Shown piece after piece: positions 41,400-50,438 of a stretch of 64,000 nucleotides of DNA; the first letter of the stretch is position 1, and every line of letters starts with the position of its first letter. The DNA is from G963667675 sp965197565 (GTDB lineage: Bacteria; Chloroflexota; Dehalococcoidia; Lucifugimonadales; UBA3495), in the NCBI GenBank assembly GCA_965197565.1, contig CBDANK010000002.1, positions 124,001-188,000 of the forward strand, in the 5' to 3' direction. Position numbers and translations under genes: made by a program. Under the pieces are notes generated by a model. That model was not told the origin of the DNA and did no database searches. It saw only the letters and a program-made list of their open reading frames with translations.

Positions 41400-42251
41400 A
41401 TGAGAAAGCTGCGAATCGCTTTACTACATTTGGCCCCGATGCTCAACGATGTTGACCACAACCGAAGATTGCTCGAGTCGGCGGTGAGGACAGCCGCTGA
41501 GCAGGGGGCCCACTGGGCAATCACACCCGAACTCTGCGTCCCCGGCTACTTGTTCATGGAACACATCGGCACCGACTGGATTCTAGCCCAACCCGATGAT
41601 TGGATGCGGCATTTCTCCCGATTGGCCGGCCAGTTGGAACTCACAGTGTTCCTCTCCCATCCGGAACGAGACCCGGAAACCGGCAAGCTGTACAACACGG
41701 TATTCGTGATAGACCGCCGAGGAGTCATCACCGGCCGGCACCGCAAAATCAACACTTTGCACGGCGCCGAAGCTTGGTCCAGTCCCGGCTGGCAGGCCGA
41801 CCCGGTGGAAGCTGACGGAACAAACGTAGGGATACTGGTCTGCGGCGACGGTTACAACAACAATATCGCTCAGAAGCTGCAGGAGAATGGCGCGCGAGTA
41901 CTGGTGTCGCCGGTGGCTTGGGGGCCGGGGCTGTGCGGTCCCGATGGCGAGTGGGAACAGCGTACTACGGATACCGGCTTGCCCATCATGGTGTGCAACC
42001 GGTCTGGAGAGGAAGCGGATGACTTGGACTACCGGCTGGCCGAGAGCGTGGTGGCCCACCACGGCCGGAGGCTTCTAACCGCAACTTCCGACCGCTCGGT
42101 GGTCCTGTCCTTCGATTGGGACCTGGATACGATGGACTCTTCTGTCCCCAGAGTTCCACCGGGCCTACCTTTAGTGCCCCTAATACCCTGCTTTGACGTT
42201 CACCGGGGAGAACGGTTCCCGCGCTCTTCGGCTGCATGGCGGTATCATTAG
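41400..42251 (+). CDS. Nitrilase-superfamily carbon-nitrogen hydrolase
   Basis: This 283-residue protein has the CN-hydrolase Glu-Lys-Cys triad. E44 is in TPELCVPGY, K116 in RHRKINTL and C148 in VCGDGYNN. Family substrates are amides, nitriles or carbamoyl compounds and cannot be fixed here. It begins at ATG 41400, immediately after a consensus -10 box, and has no visible ribosome binding site, so the message may be leaderless. It is followed by the minus-strand ruvX. Confidence 0.85.
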   Translation: MRKLRIALLHLAPMLNDVDHNRRLLESAVRTAAEQGAHWAITPELCVPGYLFMEHIGTDWILAQPDDWMRHFSRLAGQLELTVFLSHPERDPETGKLYNTVFVIDRRGVITGRHRKINTLHGAEAWSSPGWQADPVEADGTNVGILVCGDGYNNNIAQKLQENGARVLVSPVAWGPGLCGPDGEWEQRTTDTGLPIMVCNRSGEEADDLDYRLAESVVAHHGRRLLTATSDRSVVLSFDWDLDTMDSSVPRVPPGLPLVPLIPCFDVHRGERFPRSSAAWRYH

Positions 42252-42311
42252 CGGTTGTGCTTGCCATTGCCAACCCCTGCTAAATGTCTGAAAGGCTCAT
42301 AATATCAGCGG

Positions 42312-42716
42312 CTATTTACGCTCCCGGTCCAAGTACCGTTGCAGGATCAAGGCAGCGGCGGTTTCGTCTACCGCGCCCTTTTCCAAGGAGGGCTGTCGGC
42401 CCGCTTCCCGCAATAGGCCTTCCGCCTCCAAGGAAGTAAAGCGCTCGTCCATAGGATATACGGGCAGGGCGGTGCGCTTTCGAAGAGCCTGGATGAACCG
42501 CTGAGCCCGTTTGGCCCCCGTGCCTATATGTCCATCCAAGGTGTAGGGTATCCCTACTACGAAACCCTGGACATCCCGGTCTTGGGCAATCTCCAAGACC
42601 CGGTCCAAGTCTTGGTTGAATTTGGCCCGAAGCAGGTAGCCCGCCGGAAAGACCAGGGACCCCATAGCATCGCTTACCGCCAAGCCAATACGCCGCTCGC
42701 CTAAATCCAGGGCCAA
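42312..42716 (-). CDS. ruvX: YqgF/RuvX-type Holliday junction resolvase-like protein
   Basis: The RuvX/YqgF fold is RNase H-like and is essential for 16S rRNA 5' processing in several bacteria. This protein opens LALDLGERRIGLAVSD, then FVVGIPYTLDGHIG, and ends VDETAAALILQRYL, which hold the acidic active-site residues. TTG 42716 is used. The frame runs upstream without an ATG, and CTG or a longer TTG start is possible. It lies just after alaS on the same strand (33 bases), an arrangement seen in many genomes. Confidence 0.9.
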   Translation of the reverse strand: MALDLGERRIGLAVSDAMGSLVFPAGYLLRAKFNQDLDRVLEIAQDRDVQGFVVGIPYTLDGHIGTGAKRAQRFIQALRKRTALPVYPMDERFTSLEAEGLLREAGRQPSLEKGAVDETAAALILQRYLDRERK

Positions 42717-42748
42717 CAGCTTCAGCTTGCCAGCCCCTTCGGTTGGTC

Positions 42749-45688
42749 TCAGGACAAGCTCCGCCGCACTAACTCGGGAACGCCCTGCAATGCTTCGTCC
42801 AGCTTTTCCACCTGCCGCCCCCCGGCTTGGGCCATCTCGGGCCGGCCGCCGCCGCCCCCGCCCATAACCTTCGCCGTGTCCCGCGCCACATTGCCGGCAT
42901 GAACGCCACGGTCCACCAAGTCGGGAGTCACCATGGCGACCAGCAAGGGGTTGCCGTTGATGACAGCCGACAATACCACCACCACGCTGGACAACTTGGC
43001 TTTCAGAAAATCGCCCATCTCTCGCATGGCCTCGGGACTGGTGGCGGAGGTGCGCCCCGTCACTACTTTGATCCCCTCCACGTCTGAAACCCGGCCCAGC
43101 AAGTCCTCCGCTTCCGACCGGAGCGCCCTCCGTTCCATAACAATCAAGCGGCGCGTCAGCTCCTGGGAGTCTCGCAAAAAGCTGTCCAGCCTCGTCTCCA
43201 GGTCAGCCACCGGGGTCTGTAACTTTTGGGATAAAGCGTTGAGCTTGGCGGCATAGTCGACAAATAGCTCCTCAGCGGCCCGGCCGGTCATTGCTTCGAT
43301 GCGCCTCATGCCTCCGCCGATACTGGATTCCCCCAGCACAAAGAGGGTCCCCACCTGACCGGTAGCTGAGACATGGGTGCCGCCGCACACTTCAAAACTA
43401 AAAGGGTCGCCGTTGGACATCGATACCACCCTTACCACGTCGCCGTAGCGGTCGCCGAAGAAGGCCAAGGCGCCTTCGCGCACCGCTTCACTGTAGGTCG
43501 TCTCTCGGGCCGACACCGCCAGATTGGCCCGAATTTGTTCGTTGGACAGGCTTTGGACTGATCCAACCTCGTCGGCTGAAAGCGGGCTGACGTGGCTGAA
43601 GTCAAAGCGCAGGCGGTCCGGGGCCACCATCGAACCGGCTTGGCGTACGTGGGGTCCCAACACGGCCCTAAGAGACGCGTGGAGCAGGTGAGTGCCGCTG
43701 TGATTACGGGACGCGTCCAATCGCCGGGCCGGGTCGACCTGAGCGGTTACGGCCTCGCCAAGAGAAACATCTCCTTGCTGGACCACTCCCTTATGAACGA
43801 TGAGGCCGGCCACTGGGCTTTGGGTATCCTGCACGGCTATCACGCCGTTGGGTCCGGTGATGGTCCCTTGGTCGCCCAGTTGGCCGCCGCCCTCGGCGTA
43901 GAAGGGAGTCTCCGCCAACACTACCTCCACCCCCTGGCCTTGGACCGCATGTCCGGCGGCTTCCATAGCTACTAAGCCTGTCGAAGAGTCCGGGGTTGTA
44001 GAAAGTTCTACTAAAATCGCGGCCACCCTGGTATCCTGGCGAAACTGACCGTAACCGACGAAAGGCGTCAGGCCGGCGCCTAGACTCTCGTAGGCGGTTA
44101 CCATCTCCATGCTGCCGGTGAAGGCGTGGGCCGCCCGCGACTGCTCCCGCTGACGCTGCATCTCCCGCTCGAAGCCCTCCACGTCCACTTCCAAGCCATG
44201 CTCCCGAGCGATTTCCCCGGTCAGCTCCGGCGGGAAGCCGTAAGTGTCATAAAGTACAAACGTCTCAACGCCAGAAACTCGGGTGGCCCAAGACCGCACG
44301 TCCTCCTCAGACCCTTCACCTACAACGCGAGCTAACTCATCCAATGCCAGGTCTCGACCGACGCTCTCGTTGGGTTCATCGGTTAACCCAGTCTGATTGA
44401 CAAGAGGCTTCAAGAGATCAAGTCGATTTTCCGGCGCTTCTTCCAGTTTGGACACGACTCCCGGAATCAGGGCTCCAGTCCGGCTACGATGATCGATCAT
44501 TCCTTGCAATATCGTGCTGCCATGTCCAAAAGTTTGTCCGAACCGCTCCTCCTCCAAGCGGACCACCCGGAGAATGAAGTCGTGGTTCTCCAGCAACTCC
44601 CGGTAGACTCCACGGAAGATGGGGAGCACGGATTCAGCCACCTGGGTCAAAAAGGGCTCATCCAGGCCCAGCCGGCGGCCATAGCGGATGGCCCGGCGGA
44701 TGATCCGCCGCAGCACGTAGCCGCGGCCTTCGTTGCCCGGCACCACGCCGTCACCAATGAGGAAGGAAGCGGCCCTGGCGTGTTCGGCCACCACCCGTAT
44801 GGCGTAGTCGCTGTCGGGATCGGCGCCGTAGGTCTTGCCGGTTAACCGGCAGACCCTATCTATAACCGGCGAGAATATATCCGTCTCGTATATATTGGCC
44901 TTATTTTGCAGTACAGTAGCGGTCCGCTCCAGCCCCATACCGGTGTCAATACCGGGTGCGGGCAGAGGGGTGCGATTACCCTGAGTATCCTGGTAGTACT
45001 GCATGAACACCAGGTTCCAAAGTTCCACGAACCGCTCGCAGTCACAGTTAGGGTGACATCCGGGGACCTCGGGGAAGCCCCCTTTGACACCGGCACTGCG
45101 GTCCTCTCGCAATATTTGAGTCAGTACCTCCGGGGCTACCAAATCGCGGCAGCCCTTGTCCCGGCCGCCGTCATAGTGGAGCTCCGAGCAGGGCCCGGTG
45201 GCCCCTTCGTTCCCCGCCGGACCCCACCAGTTGTCGCTGTCCCCGTACCGGTAAATCCGTTCCATCGGGACTCCTACCTGGTCCCGCCAGATCTCGAAAG
45301 CTTCGTCGTCGTCCAAATGGATAGTGACGAACAAGCGGTCTGGAGCCAGTTTGAACCCTTCGGTAAGCAGTTCCCAAGCGTAAGCAGTGGCCCCTTCCTT
45401 GAAGTAGTCGCCGATGCTGAAGTTGCCCAACATCTCGAAAAAGGTCAGGTGCTTGTGGTCCCCTACTTCGTCAATATCGGTGGTCCGGAAGCTCTTCTGG
45501 CTGCTGGTCAACCGGCGGGCCGGCGGCGTCTGTTCTCCGGTGAAAAAGGGCTTGAAGGGCACCATGCCGGCACTGGTGAACAACAGAGTGGGGTCGCCAG
45601 CCGGAATCAACGACGCGCTGGGCATATGAAGATGGCCTTTGCTTTCGAAGAACCGGATGAAGGAGTCTCTGACTTGATCGCCGTTCAT
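42749..45688 (-). CDS. alaS: Alanyl-tRNA synthetase
   Basis: AlaRS charges tRNA-Ala and edits mischarged Ser/Gly. The 979-residue protein is longer than most (about 880). The catalytic domain has FTSAGMVPFKPFF and HKHLTFFEMLGNFSIGDYFK, and the editing domain HSGTHLLHAS and CGGTHV, both zinc ligands. The C-terminal Gly-rich GGGGGGRPEMAQAGG is standard. Extra length comes from an insertion around KGCRDLVAPEVLTQILR with a Cys-rich part (CHPNCDC) and a second acidic insertion near residue 410. The Cys cluster could bind an extra metal. ATG 45688. Confidence 0.96.
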   Translation of the reverse strand: MNGDQVRDSFIRFFESKGHLHMPSASLIPAGDPTLLFTSAGMVPFKPFFTGEQTPPARRLTSSQKSFRTTDIDEVGDHKHLTFFEMLGNFSIGDYFKEGATAYAWELLTEGFKLAPDRLFVTIHLDDDEAFEIWRDQVGVPMERIYRYGDSDNWWGPAGNEGATGPCSELHYDGGRDKGCRDLVAPEVLTQILREDRSAGVKGGFPEVPGCHPNCDCERFVELWNLVFMQYYQDTQGNRTPLPAPGIDTGMGLERTATVLQNKANIYETDIFSPVIDRVCRLTGKTYGADPDSDYAIRVVAEHARAASFLIGDGVVPGNEGRGYVLRRIIRRAIRYGRRLGLDEPFLTQVAESVLPIFRGVYRELLENHDFILRVVRLEEERFGQTFGHGSTILQGMIDHRSRTGALIPGVVSKLEEAPENRLDLLKPLVNQTGLTDEPNESVGRDLALDELARVVGEGSEEDVRSWATRVSGVETFVLYDTYGFPPELTGEIAREHGLEVDVEGFEREMQRQREQSRAAHAFTGSMEMVTAYESLGAGLTPFVGYGQFRQDTRVAAILVELSTTPDSSTGLVAMEAAGHAVQGQGVEVVLAETPFYAEGGGQLGDQGTITGPNGVIAVQDTQSPVAGLIVHKGVVQQGDVSLGEAVTAQVDPARRLDASRNHSGTHLLHASLRAVLGPHVRQAGSMVAPDRLRFDFSHVSPLSADEVGSVQSLSNEQIRANLAVSARETTYSEAVREGALAFFGDRYGDVVRVVSMSNGDPFSFEVCGGTHVSATGQVGTLFVLGESSIGGGMRRIEAMTGRAAEELFVDYAAKLNALSQKLQTPVADLETRLDSFLRDSQELTRRLIVMERRALRSEAEDLLGRVSDVEGIKVVTGRTSATSPEAMREMGDFLKAKLSSVVVVLSAVINGNPLLVAMVTPDLVDRGVHAGNVARDTAKVMGGGGGGRPEMAQAGGRQVEKLDEALQGVPELVRRSLS

Positions 45689-45754
45689 CGACTTTTCCTA
45701 CGATCTCAACTATGGGGGATTGTATGTCTAAGCCTCTGGGAGCGTCAATCAGCC

Positions 45755-45784
45755 TTGACCCTTGCCTTGAGCCCATTTTACAAT
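45755..45784 (+). promoter_or_regulatory. Sigma-70 promoter for the SWIM protein gene
   Basis: TTGACC at 45755-45760, an 18-base spacer and TACAAT at 45779-45784. Confidence 0.55.
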
Positions 45785-45830
45785 AGTATCCTTAGGGAAG
45801 CCGAAGAGTTGATGTCCCGTGGAGGTGTCG

Positions 45831-46085
45831 ATGGACTCCAGCATCATCGGGAAGATTGACAAAGCCAGAAGATACGCTGAAGAGAGAGACCGGGTCACAA
45901 TCACTGGGTTCAAAGCTATGTTTCAGGGCAATCATAACACCCATGAAGTCACCTTTGACTCCGGTTCCTGGCATTGCCGATGCCACTTCTTCGCTTCCCG
46001 AGGGGTCTGCAGCCACACGATGGCCCTTCAACGAATCCTAGAAGACATGCTGGTCCGCGAACCTTACCCCACAGAGACCCTTTAG
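45831..46085 (+). CDS. SWIM zinc-finger protein
   Basis: This 84-residue protein carries the SWIM zinc motif CxCxnCxH as CRCHFFASRGVCSHTMA near residues 52-68. A short N-terminal helix, ARRYAEERDRVTITGFKAMF, is seen, and a tail reads LEDMLVREPYPTETL. SWIM domains bind DNA or proteins and this one stands alone. ATG 45831 has GGAGGT just upstream; GTG 45819 in frame is an alternative. Its own promoter lies just ahead. No link to the neighbouring alaS is evident beyond a shared divergent control region. Confidence 0.75.
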   Translation: MDSSIIGKIDKARRYAEERDRVTITGFKAMFQGNHNTHEVTFDSGSWHCRCHFFASRGVCSHTMALQRILEDMLVREPYPTETL

Positions 46086-46100
46086 AGACAGTTGAGCAGT

Positions 46101-46136
46101 CCCGCCCCAGGCAACCCCGCTTATAGCCGGGGCGGG
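46101..46136 (+). terminator. Strong GC hairpin between the SWIM gene and the cbi operon
   Basis: CCCGCCCC (46101-46108) pairs with GGGGCGGG (46129-46136), with further GGC/GCC pairing inside. There is no T-run, so it may work as terminator or leader structure. I see no B12-box, so it is not a recognised cobalamin riboswitch. Confidence 0.45.
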
Positions 46137-46214
46137 TTGGGCGCTGTGTCAACGTTGACGGTACAGAGTGTCCTTATTAGATTCCCATACCAGAATCCTA
46201 GCCGTGGCTGAACC

Positions 46215-46865
46215 ATGTCCCTGGTAAAAAAATACGCCCTTTTGCCCGAGGAAATAGAGCGGGAGAGCCTGAGAAAGGTTGAGGACAGCCTACCGGATTG
46301 CTTCTCTTGGTCTGCCGTTGAGCGATACGTAGTGTGCCGTATCGTGCGCGCCGAAGGTGATCCAGCCATAGCCGGCGCCGTCCGTTTCAGTCCCGGTGCG
46401 GTGGAACAGGGCATCGCCGCATTACGTAGCAGAGCGGAGGTGGTCACCGACGTGCGTATGGTGGAGGTCGGGATTTCCAAGGTCTCGCTGTCCAGCCTGG
46501 CTATTTGTACCCGCTGTGCTATCGACACACCCCAAGCAGCGTCCCGGGCCCTGAAAGAGAACACCACCAGGTCGGTGGCGGCCATGCGGGAGTTGGCGCC
46601 CTACATGAGCGGCGCGGTGGTGGCGGTGGGCAATGCTCCTACGGCCCTGTTGGCTCTTCTGGACCTGGTCGGCGACGGTCACGTCAAGCCGGCCCTCGTA
46701 ATCGGAATGCCCGTGGGGTTTGTAGCCTGCACCGAGTCCAAAGAAGAACTGGGACGCAGTTCCTTGCCTTACATTTCGGTTGGCGGCCGCCGGGGCGGCA
46801 GTTCAGCAGCCGCAGCCACAGTAAACGCTCTGCTGTCTCTAGCAGCCAAGACGGACTCGAAATGA
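46215..46865 (+). CDS. cbiC: Precorrin-8X / cobalt-precorrin-8 methylmutase CbiC
   Basis: CbiC moves the C11 methyl to C12, forming cobyrinate-type product. The 216-residue length is standard. MSLVKKYALLPEEIERESLR opens the protein and TDVRMVEVGISK, NAPTALLALLDL and the VGFVACTESKEEL segment are characteristic. It is the first gene of an eight-gene cobalamin operon (cbiC-X-D-T-L-F-G-H). Its TGA stop overlaps the next start as ATGA. ATG 46215. Confidence 0.92.
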   Translation: MSLVKKYALLPEEIERESLRKVEDSLPDCFSWSAVERYVVCRIVRAEGDPAIAGAVRFSPGAVEQGIAALRSRAEVVTDVRMVEVGISKVSLSSLAICTRCAIDTPQAASRALKENTTRSVAAMRELAPYMSGAVVAVGNAPTALLALLDLVGDGHVKPALVIGMPVGFVACTESKEELGRSSLPYISVGGRRGGSSAAAATVNALLSLAAKTDSK

Positions 46866-47824
46866 CCGAGGACCTGCCTCCGGTTGTTCGTACCAATGGC
46901 TCCGGGCCGTCTTCGGATATATCTACGTGGGGTGTGGTGTTGCTGGCCCACGGCAGCCAGCGGGGCACCGACCGAAGCGAGTGCTCTTGTTCTTGGGCCG
47001 ATTTGACGCCGGACCCGCCAAGCTGGTGTTTGGGATGCCCCAGTACGCCCCTGGGGCTTCAAAGGGTGGCGGGGCGGCTGCGGGACGCACTGAGGCTTAA
47101 TCCACAACAGGTCATCCTGTCCTGTCTCGAGTTTATCGAGCCGCATCCTGAGCAGGCCGTCATGATGCTGCAAGAGCGGGGCTTTCGACGGGTGGCTTTG
47201 CTGCCCTTTTTGTTGGGCAGCGGCAAGCACGCGACCCTGGAGTTGGCGGAGATAGTTGAAGAGTTGCGGGTCAAGGCCCCGGAAGTCCGAGTGCACTTGG
47301 CCGAAGGGTTGGGGGCGGACCCCCTGCTGGCTAACCTCGTGGTTCAACGTATACGCGGGATTGACAATCCTCCGGCTCTGCAACCAGGGGAAGGCCACAC
47401 TGCCGGAATAATGCTAGTGAAGGCTGGGACCAAGACAATTTACGATGACTGCCGATGGTTGGAAGAATTGGGCGCGATGGTCGAGCGCCGATTGGGACCA
47501 GGCTACGCCGTAGGTGTGGCCCAATCTCATTACGGTGACCCAACCATGCCGGCGGCTGCCAGACACTTGGTGAAGAATCGGCATGTGTCATCTATTACCT
47601 ACGTGCCCTACCTCTTTTTTCCCGGCCTTATTCTGAAACGCAATATGCTCGGGGGCATGGACTCTCTACAGGAACAGTATCCCGGCCTGCCCATGGCAGT
47701 GACGCCTCCCCTGGGGCCCGACGAGGGGGTGGTGTCGGTGGCGGCCCAGCGGGTGAGGGACCTGTGGGCTCGGGCCAATGACGATGGCCTTGGAGCAGCC
47801 GGCTTGAAGAATCGGCCTCGTTAA
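46862..47824 (+). CDS. cbiX: Sirohydrochlorin cobaltochelatase CbiX with a four-Cys insertion
   Basis: CbiX inserts Co2+ into sirohydrochlorin. This is the long two-domain type of 320 residues. The N-terminal half has LLAHGSQRG with catalytic His30, and the second domain has AQSHYGDPTMP and FPGLILKRNM. Directly after the HGS loop there is an insertion with Cys41, Cys43, Cys56 and Cys59 (CSCSW ... CLGC). Some CbiX proteins carry C-terminal Fe-S or His-rich regions, but this placement near the active site is unusual. ATG 46862 is used; the frame is open to 46505 inside cbiC. Confidence 0.85.
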   Translation: MTEDLPPVVRTNGSGPSSDISTWGVVLLAHGSQRGTDRSECSCSWADLTPDPPSWCLGCPSTPLGLQRVAGRLRDALRLNPQQVILSCLEFIEPHPEQAVMMLQERGFRRVALLPFLLGSGKHATLELAEIVEELRVKAPEVRVHLAEGLGADPLLANLVVQRIRGIDNPPALQPGEGHTAGIMLVKAGTKTIYDDCRWLEELGAMVERRLGPGYAVGVAQSHYGDPTMPAAARHLVKNRHVSSITYVPYLFFPGLILKRNMLGGMDSLQEQYPGLPMAVTPPLGPDEGVVSVAAQRVRDLWARANDDGLGAAGLKNRPR

Positions 47825-49035
47825 TGAACCATAACCAAGAGAATACCAGAGAGAGCCAAAGCGACTACGCTCGCCAGACCGTCCGGCGGCGCGGCCTGCG
47901 CACCGGCTATACCACCGGCTCCTGCGCCGCGGCCGCCGCCAAGGCCGCCGTCTTGTGCCTGCTATCGGGGAAAGAAGTGACCGAAGTAACTATTCGGCTT
48001 CCCGTAGGCCGGGATGCAACCTTTACGGTGCATCGACGCCAATGGCTGGAAAACGGCGACAGTGTCTTATGTTCGGTAGTCAAAGATGGTGGTGACGACC
48101 CCGACGTGACTCACGGCGCCGAAATTTGCGCCTCGGTGTCCCGGATTCCCGAAAGCGAAGAACGGGTGCGCATAGTAGGAGGCTCCGGCGTAGGGACAGT
48201 GACCCGGCCCGGCACCGGCATTGAAGTCGGCCAACCCGCTGTTACCAGGGTCCCCCGCCGGATGATCACCGAATCGGTCCAGGAAGCCGCTGCAAGCCTG
48301 GGCCAGGACCCGAAAGCCAGCTTCAAGGTCCAGGTTTCGGTCACCGGCGGAGAGGAGATCGCTCTCAAGACCACCAACGCTCGGCTGGGCGTGATTGGAG
48401 GCATCTCCATTCTGGGCAGCACCGGCGTGGTCCAACCCTACTCCACGGCGGCGTGGCGGGCCAGCGTACATTTAGCCATCGACGTGGCGGCGGCCAACGA
48501 CTTGTCCCACTTGGTCCTGTCCACCGGCACCCAGAGTGAGGTCTTCGCCCAGAAGCATTTGGACCTGTTCCAGATGGCCTATATCGAAGCGGGCATCTTC
48601 AGCGGACCAGCGCTCAAACGGTGCGTCATGCGCAAGGTAGCCAGAGCTACCCACGTGGGAATGGTGGGGAAGCTGTCCAAGATGGCCATGGGGTACTTCG
48701 TGACCCATGTGGCCGGGAACAAGGTGGATACGAATTTTTTGGCTGGTCTAGCGGCCCAGTGCGGGGCTACCAGCAAGACCCAGGAAGAGATACGCCAAGC
48801 CTCCAGTGCCCGCCATTTCCAGGAGATCGCCCAGGCACAAGGCTTGCTAAGTGTGTTTCCTCTGATGTGCCGATTGGTCTGTGAGGAAAGCCGGAAATTA
48901 TTGGGCCTGGATGCCGATGCTCTTACCATTGACACTCTTTGTTTCGATTTCGATGGGACCCTCCTAGGACAGGCCTCAACATCGTCTCAGGGAATACCCC
49001 TTGCGGCGCCCTTGGGACCAGCATCCGATGGTTAG
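47824..49035 (+). CDS. cbiD: Cobalt-precorrin-5B (C1)-methyltransferase CbiD
   Basis: CbiD methylates C1 in the anaerobic corrin route. The 403-residue protein has the family pattern LRTGYTTGSCAAAAAKAA near the start, then VVKDGGDDPDVTHGAEI and STGVVQPYSTAAWRASV. The C-terminal KLSKMAMGYFVTH-AGNKVD is also typical. Length is a little above most family members owing to an extra C-terminal 30-residue tail. ATG 47824 shares its A with the preceding stop (TAATG). Confidence 0.94.
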   Translation: MNHNQENTRESQSDYARQTVRRRGLRTGYTTGSCAAAAAKAAVLCLLSGKEVTEVTIRLPVGRDATFTVHRRQWLENGDSVLCSVVKDGGDDPDVTHGAEICASVSRIPESEERVRIVGGSGVGTVTRPGTGIEVGQPAVTRVPRRMITESVQEAAASLGQDPKASFKVQVSVTGGEEIALKTTNARLGVIGGISILGSTGVVQPYSTAAWRASVHLAIDVAAANDLSHLVLSTGTQSEVFAQKHLDLFQMAYIEAGIFSGPALKRCVMRKVARATHVGMVGKLSKMAMGYFVTHVAGNKVDTNFLAGLAAQCGATSKTQEEIRQASSARHFQEIAQAQGLLSVFPLMCRLVCEESRKLLGLDADALTIDTLCFDFDGTLLGQASTSSQGIPLAAPLGPASDG

Positions 49036-49678
49036 CAAATTCCCGTGCGAAACAACCGCCGCCCGGAAGAAGGGGCCGCACCGGAAAAGCCAGCGCGCCC
49101 TGGGTCTTCCTGACGACGCTTTCGAGCAGCGCCGGCCGTTGCGGGGTCAGATCACCAAGCGCGAGGTCCGGGCGGTAAGCCTCTACTCCCTAGGGCTGCG
49201 CTCCGACAGTATCGTATGGGATATCGGCTCCGGCACCGGCTCGATGGCCGTGGAGGCGGCGATAATCGCTTGCCAAGGGACCGTCTACGCCATAGAACGG
49301 GACGAGGCCAGTCTTTCCCTTCTGAGACGAAACGTGTCCCGCTGGGGTCCGGAAAACGTGGATATAATCGCTGGAGAGGCGCCTGGGGTCTTGGAGGGAT
49401 TAGCTTCGCCGGATTCCGTCTTTGTCGGCGGCAGTGGCGGGCGGCTGGCCGATATTCTAAACGCTGCGGTAGGCCGGTTGAACCCTGGGGGGCGGATTGT
49501 AGTCAATCTAGCCGCTTTGGAAAGAGCCCAAGCAACTTACCGCCAGCTTAAGGAATTGGGGTTTACTGCGGAAATGGTAATGGTGAATTCAGCCAGAGCC
49601 AAGGAGATGGCTGACGGCACAACCCGCTTGGAGTCCCTCAATCCGGTATTCGTAGTTGCTGCTTGGAACGCACAGTAA
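49028..49678 (+). CDS. cbiT: Cobalt-precorrin-6B (C15)-methyltransferase CbiT
   Basis: CbiT methylates C15 and decarboxylates C12. The 216-residue protein has a Rossmann SAM site VWDIGSGTGSMAVEAA, preceded by ITKREVRAVSLYSLGL, the usual CbiT opening. The later segment SVFVGGSGGRLADIL is the family substrate loop. It is the stand-alone form, not the CbiE-CbiT fusion (CobL). A cbiE gene was not found in this window. ATG 49028 overlaps the cbiD stop by eight bases. Confidence 0.9.
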   Translation: MVSKFPCETTAARKKGPHRKSQRALGLPDDAFEQRRPLRGQITKREVRAVSLYSLGLRSDSIVWDIGSGTGSMAVEAAIIACQGTVYAIERDEASLSLLRRNVSRWGPENVDIIAGEAPGVLEGLASPDSVFVGGSGGRLADILNAAVGRLNPGGRIVVNLAALERAQATYRQLKELGFTAEMVMVNSARAKEMADGTTRLESLNPVFVVAAWNAQ

Positions 49679-49682
49679 CCCC

Positions 49683-50438
49683 ATGGCCGCCGCTCAACCG
49701 GCTCCTGTCTCGGGGCGCCTCTTTGGAGTCGGTGTAGGTCCCGGCGACCCGGAGTTGCTCACCCTCAAGGCTTTAAGAATTCTGCAAGCGGCGCCGGTGA
49801 TCTGCGTCCCCCAATCGGAAAGGCAAGCAGAGAGCTATGCCCTGAATATAGTCCACCGGTTCTTGGACCCGCATAAGCAGGAAACCCTCCGGTTCACCTT
49901 TCCCGTCGACGATCCCGACGGAGCGGCCGGAGTCTGGCTTGACGCCGCCGCTGCCATCGCGCAGCGGCTGCAACGAGGACAGGACGTAGCTTTCATCACC
50001 GAAGGAGACCCCATGTTGTACAGCACTTTTTCCTACGTGCTGTACAATATTCAGTCGTCCTATCCCAGCGTATCCGTCGAAATTGTTCCCGGAGTGTCAT
50101 CGGTCATGGCCGCAGCAGCCAGCGGCGGCGTGCCCTTAGCCAGCCACGACCAAAGCCTGGCTGTCCTGCCGGCGGTCTACGGCATTGATGACCTCTCCAA
50201 GGCCGTTGCCAACTACGATACTATTGTATTGATGAAAGTGAATCGCACCCTGCTAGGGGCTATAGCTAACCTGGAGAGTCTGGGCCTGGCCGGCAAGACC
50301 ATTTACGTGCGTCGGGCCACCACAGCCAAAGAACAAGTAGTACATGACTTAGGACAGCTTTCAAGAGAGGATATGGACTACTTTTCTCTGCTGATCATAA
50401 CGAGGAACGTAGTGCTAGATGGCGAAGACCAAGGGTAA
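49683..50438 (+). CDS. cbiL: Cobalt-precorrin-2 C20-methyltransferase CbiL
   Basis: CbiL adds the C20 methyl to cobalt-precorrin-2. The 251-residue protein has the SUMT-family motifs: FGVGVGPGDPELLTLKALR at the start, DVAFITEGDPMLYSTFSY in the middle and VEIVPGVSSVMAAAA. The signature GDPMLYS is typical of CbiL/CobI. ATG 49683 follows the cbiT stop by four bases; TTG 49656 in frame overlaps cbiT and adds nine residues. Confidence 0.9.
   Translation: MAAAQPAPVSGRLFGVGVGPGDPELLTLKALRILQAAPVICVPQSERQAESYALNIVHRFLDPHKQETLRFTFPVDDPDGAAGVWLDAAAAIAQRLQRGQDVAFITEGDPMLYSTFSYVLYNIQSSYPSVSVEIVPGVSSVMAAAASGGVPLASHDQSLAVLPAVYGIDDLSKAVANYDTIVLMKVNRTLLGAIANLESLGLAGKTIYVRRATTAKEQVVHDLGQLSREDMDYFSLLIITRNVVLDGEDQG

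Noticed and set aside
46086..46214. Cobalamin riboswitch upstream of cbiC
   Set aside because: No B12-box-like sequence was seen; only a GC-rich hairpin is present.
46505..46861. Longer CbiX start within cbiC
   Set aside because: The region is cbiC in another frame, and ATG 46862 overlaps its stop in the usual ATGA manner.
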